Origin: Mycobacterium aquaticum
GTDB taxonomy: Bacteria > Actinomycetota > Actinomycetes > Mycobacteriales > Mycobacteriaceae
NCBI RefSeq assembly: GCF_002086485.1
Contig: NZ_MVHF01000024.1
Coordinates: forward strand, 1 to 64,000
DNA: 64,000 nucleotides
Reading direction: 5' to 3'
Shown here: piece after piece, positions 62,231 through 64,000 of the stretch
How positions within the stretch are numbered: the stretch's first letter is position 1
How the letters are laid out: each line of letters begins with the position of its first letter
Program-made: the position numbers and the translations under genes
The notes under the pieces: generated by a model
Told to the model about the DNA's origin: nothing
What the model saw: only the letters and a program-made list of their open reading frames with translations
Databases searched by the model: none

Positions 62231-64000
62231 TCATCGGAGAAAGGCCGCGGCGACCCCCGCGTCCACCGGCACATGCAACCCGGTGGTGTGGGAGAAATCC
62301 GAGGTGCACAGGGCGAACGCGGCGTTGGCGATGTTCTCCGGCAGCACTTCGCGTTTGAGCAAGGTCCGTTGCGCGTAGTACTTGCCGAGATCCTCCTCGG
62401 CCACGCCGTAGACCGCGGCCCGCTTGGCTCCCCAACCGCCGGCGAAGATGCCCGAACCGCGGACCACGCCGTCGGGGTTGATGCCGTTGACCTTGACACC
62501 GTGCTCGCCCAGTTCGGCGGCGAGCAGCCGAACCTGGTGGGCCTGATCGGCTTTGGTGGCGGAGTACGCAATGTTGTTGGGCCCGGCGAACACCGAGTTC
62601 TTCGACGAGATGTAGATGATGTCGCCACCGAGTTTCTGGTCGATCAGCGCTCGCGCGGCCGCCTTCGACACCAGGAACGAGCCCCGCGCCATGACGTTGT
62701 GCTGCAGGTCCCAATCCTCGACCGTGGTGTCCAGCAACGACTTCGACAGCGACAGCCCCGCGTTGTTGACCACGATGTCGATCCCGCCGAAGGCCAGAAC
62801 GGTGGCGTCGATGGCGGCCTGCACCGCACATTCGTCGGTGACGTCCGCAGCGATCCCGATCGCGACGTCACCATTGCCAATCTCTGACGCCGCCGCAGCG
62901 GCCTTCTCCGCGTCGAGGTCGGCGATCACCACGCACGCACCCTCGGCGGCCAGCCGCGTGGCGATGGCCTTGCCGATGCCCGACGCCGCCCCGGTGACCA
63001 GCGCGATACGGGTGGCCAGCGGTTTGGGTTTCGGCATCCGGGCCAGCTTGGCCTCCTCCAACGCCCAGTACTCGATACGGAACTTCTCCGACTCGTCGAT
63101 GGGGGCGTAGACCGAGATCGCCTCGGCACCCCGCATGACGTTGATCGCGTTGAGGTAGAACTCGCCGGCCACCCGGGCGGTCTGCTTGTCCTTGCCATAG
63201 CTGAACATCCCGACGCCCGGGATGAGCACGATCGCCGGGTCGGCGCCTCTGATGGGCGGCGTCGCCGGATCGGCGTGCCGGTCGTAGTACGCCTGGTAGT
63301 CGGCCCGGTAGGCGGCGTGCAGTTCGGCCAGCCTGGTCTTGGCGTCCTCGATCGACGCATCGGCCGGCAGGTCGAGCACCATCGGCTTGACCTTGGTGCG
63401 CAGGAAGTGGTCGGGGCAGCTGGTGCCGAGTTCGGCCAGTCGGGGATGCTCACTGCGGGAAAGGAATTCGAGCACGCGAGGATCGTCGGTGAAATGGCCG
63501 ACCTGCGGCTTGTCGGTGGAGGCCAGACCACGGATGAACGGGGCGAGTTCAGCGGCCTTGGTCCGGCGCTGCTCGTCGGGCAGCGGTTCGAAACCGGGCA
63601 GCGGCGTGCCGAACGGCTCGGGCTTACCGTGCTCGGCGATGTAACGCTCGGCGGTTTCGATGATCTCCAGCGAGTTCGCTTCGGCCTCAGCCGATGTCGA
63701 GCCCCACGCGGTGATGCCATGGCCACCGAGGATCGTGCCGATGGCCTGCGGGTTGCGCTCCTTGATGGCCGCGATGTCCAGGCCGAGCTGGAACCCGGGG
63801 CGCCGCCAGGCCACCCACACCACCCGGTCACCGAAGATCTTGGCGGTCAGCGCCTCGCCGTCGACGGCGGTCGCCAGGGCGATGCCGGAGTCGGGGTGCA
63901 GGTGATCGACATGGTCGGCGTCGACCAGCCCATGCATGGCGGTGTCGATCGACGGGGCAGCACCGCCGCGTCCGTGCAGGCAGTAGTCGAACGCCGCCAC
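62231..64000 (-). CDS. Bifunctional rhamnulose-1-phosphate aldolase / lactaldehyde dehydrogenase, partial
   Basis: The N-terminus lies beyond the window; 589 residues are seen. The first ~330 are a class II aldolase/adducin-type domain (zinc region GLVDADHVDHLHPDSG with HVDHLHPD). The last ~260 are an SDR dehydrogenase: ALVTGAASGIGKAIATRLA, NNAGLSLSKS, YISSKNSVFAGPNNIAYSATKAD, ending TTGLHVPVDAG. This fits RhaE/RhaW fusions, which split L-rhamnulose-1-phosphate into DHAP and L-lactaldehyde and then oxidise lactaldehyde to L-lactate. Lactate is the substrate of the LutABC proteins encoded nearby. It is followed by rhaB and the LacI regulator. Confidence 0.9.
   Translation of the reverse strand: MAAFDYCLHGRGGAAPSIDTAMHGLVDADHVDHLHPDSGIALATAVDGEALTAKIFGDRVVWVAWRRPGFQLGLDIAAIKERNPQAIGTILGGHGITAWGSTSAEAEANSLEIIETAERYIAEHGKPEPFGTPLPGFEPLPDEQRRTKAAELAPFIRGLASTDKPQVGHFTDDPRVLEFLSRSEHPRLAELGTSCPDHFLRTKVKPMVLDLPADASIEDAKTRLAELHAAYRADYQAYYDRHADPATPPIRGADPAIVLIPGVGMFSYGKDKQTARVAGEFYLNAINVMRGAEAISVYAPIDESEKFRIEYWALEEAKLARMPKPKPLATRIALVTGAASGIGKAIATRLAAEGACVVIADLDAEKAAAAASEIGNGDVAIGIAADVTDECAVQAAIDATVLAFGGIDIVVNNAGLSLSKSLLDTTVEDWDLQHNVMARGSFLVSKAAARALIDQKLGGDIIYISSKNSVFAGPNNIAYSATKADQAHQVRLLAAELGEHGVKVNGINPDGVVRGSGIFAGGWGAKRAAVYGVAEEDLGKYYAQRTLLKREVLPENIANAAFALCTSDFSHTTGLHVPVDAGVAAAFLR

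Overview
The window is from a fast-growing, high-GC mycobacterium (Mycolicibacterium type). The evidence is a complete ESX-3 type VII secretion locus with its PE/PPE and Esx genes, a trehalose sulfotransferase very like Stf0, and a gene order that follows the M. tuberculosis Rv0269c-Rv0296c block (polD2, fadD2, fadE6, hydrolase, TetR, VOC, methyltransferase, ESX-3, tam, stf0, sulfatase) with extra segments inserted. Gene identities rest on motifs and remembered family features, not on a search. I see no rRNA, tRNA, CRISPR array, phage or insertion sequence.

Layout. 1-5.7 kb: an Hsp70-like membrane protein cut by the window edge, an NTF2-like protein, a secreted L,D-transpeptidase-like protein, a PAP2-lipid kinase fusion, a PAP2 phosphatase and a Nudix hydrolase. 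5.8-10.9 kb: a sulfation module (sulfatase, stf0, cysD, cysNC) that makes PAPS and sulfates trehalose. 10.9-16.7 kb: alpha/beta hydrolase, tam, amidohydrolase, an APC permease with a universal-stress partner, and a second stress protein. 17.2-31.9 kb: ESX-3, read right to left from two IdeR-like boxes to a stem-loop terminator, with many coupled or overlapping genes. 31.9-35.5 kb: a methyltransferase, an MpaB-type oxygenase and two regulators.

35.8-45.3 kb is a purine-salvage/catabolism operon absent from the Rv0275c-Rv0280 interval as I remember it: an NCS2 permease fused to an OHCU-decarboxylase-like domain, an 8-oxoguanine-deaminase-like enzyme, a two-chain xanthine dehydrogenase, XdhC and guanine deaminase. 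All of its enzyme activities converge on urate. 45.6-55.5 kb: a second methyltransferase, then a divergent VOC/TetR pair around a strong palindrome, an acyl-ester or acyl-CoA catabolic set (hydrolase, D-2-hydroxyacid dehydrogenase, double-domain FadE6, SDR, FadD2) and two small exported or membrane proteins. 55.5-56.7 kb: a LigD-type polymerase. 56.8-64 kb: lactate oxidation genes lutABC, with a LacI-type operator in front, converge on a LacI regulator that follows rhamnulokinase and a bifunctional rhamnulose-phosphate aldolase/lactaldehyde dehydrogenase. Together these form a plausible rhamnose to lactate to pyruvate route.

Non-coding structure is rich. There are five stem-loop terminators (plus the ESX-3 one), several operator-like palindromes next to regulators, and a 27-nt repeat family carrying a Shine-Dalgarno core at two distant places (12.6 kb and 43.9 kb).
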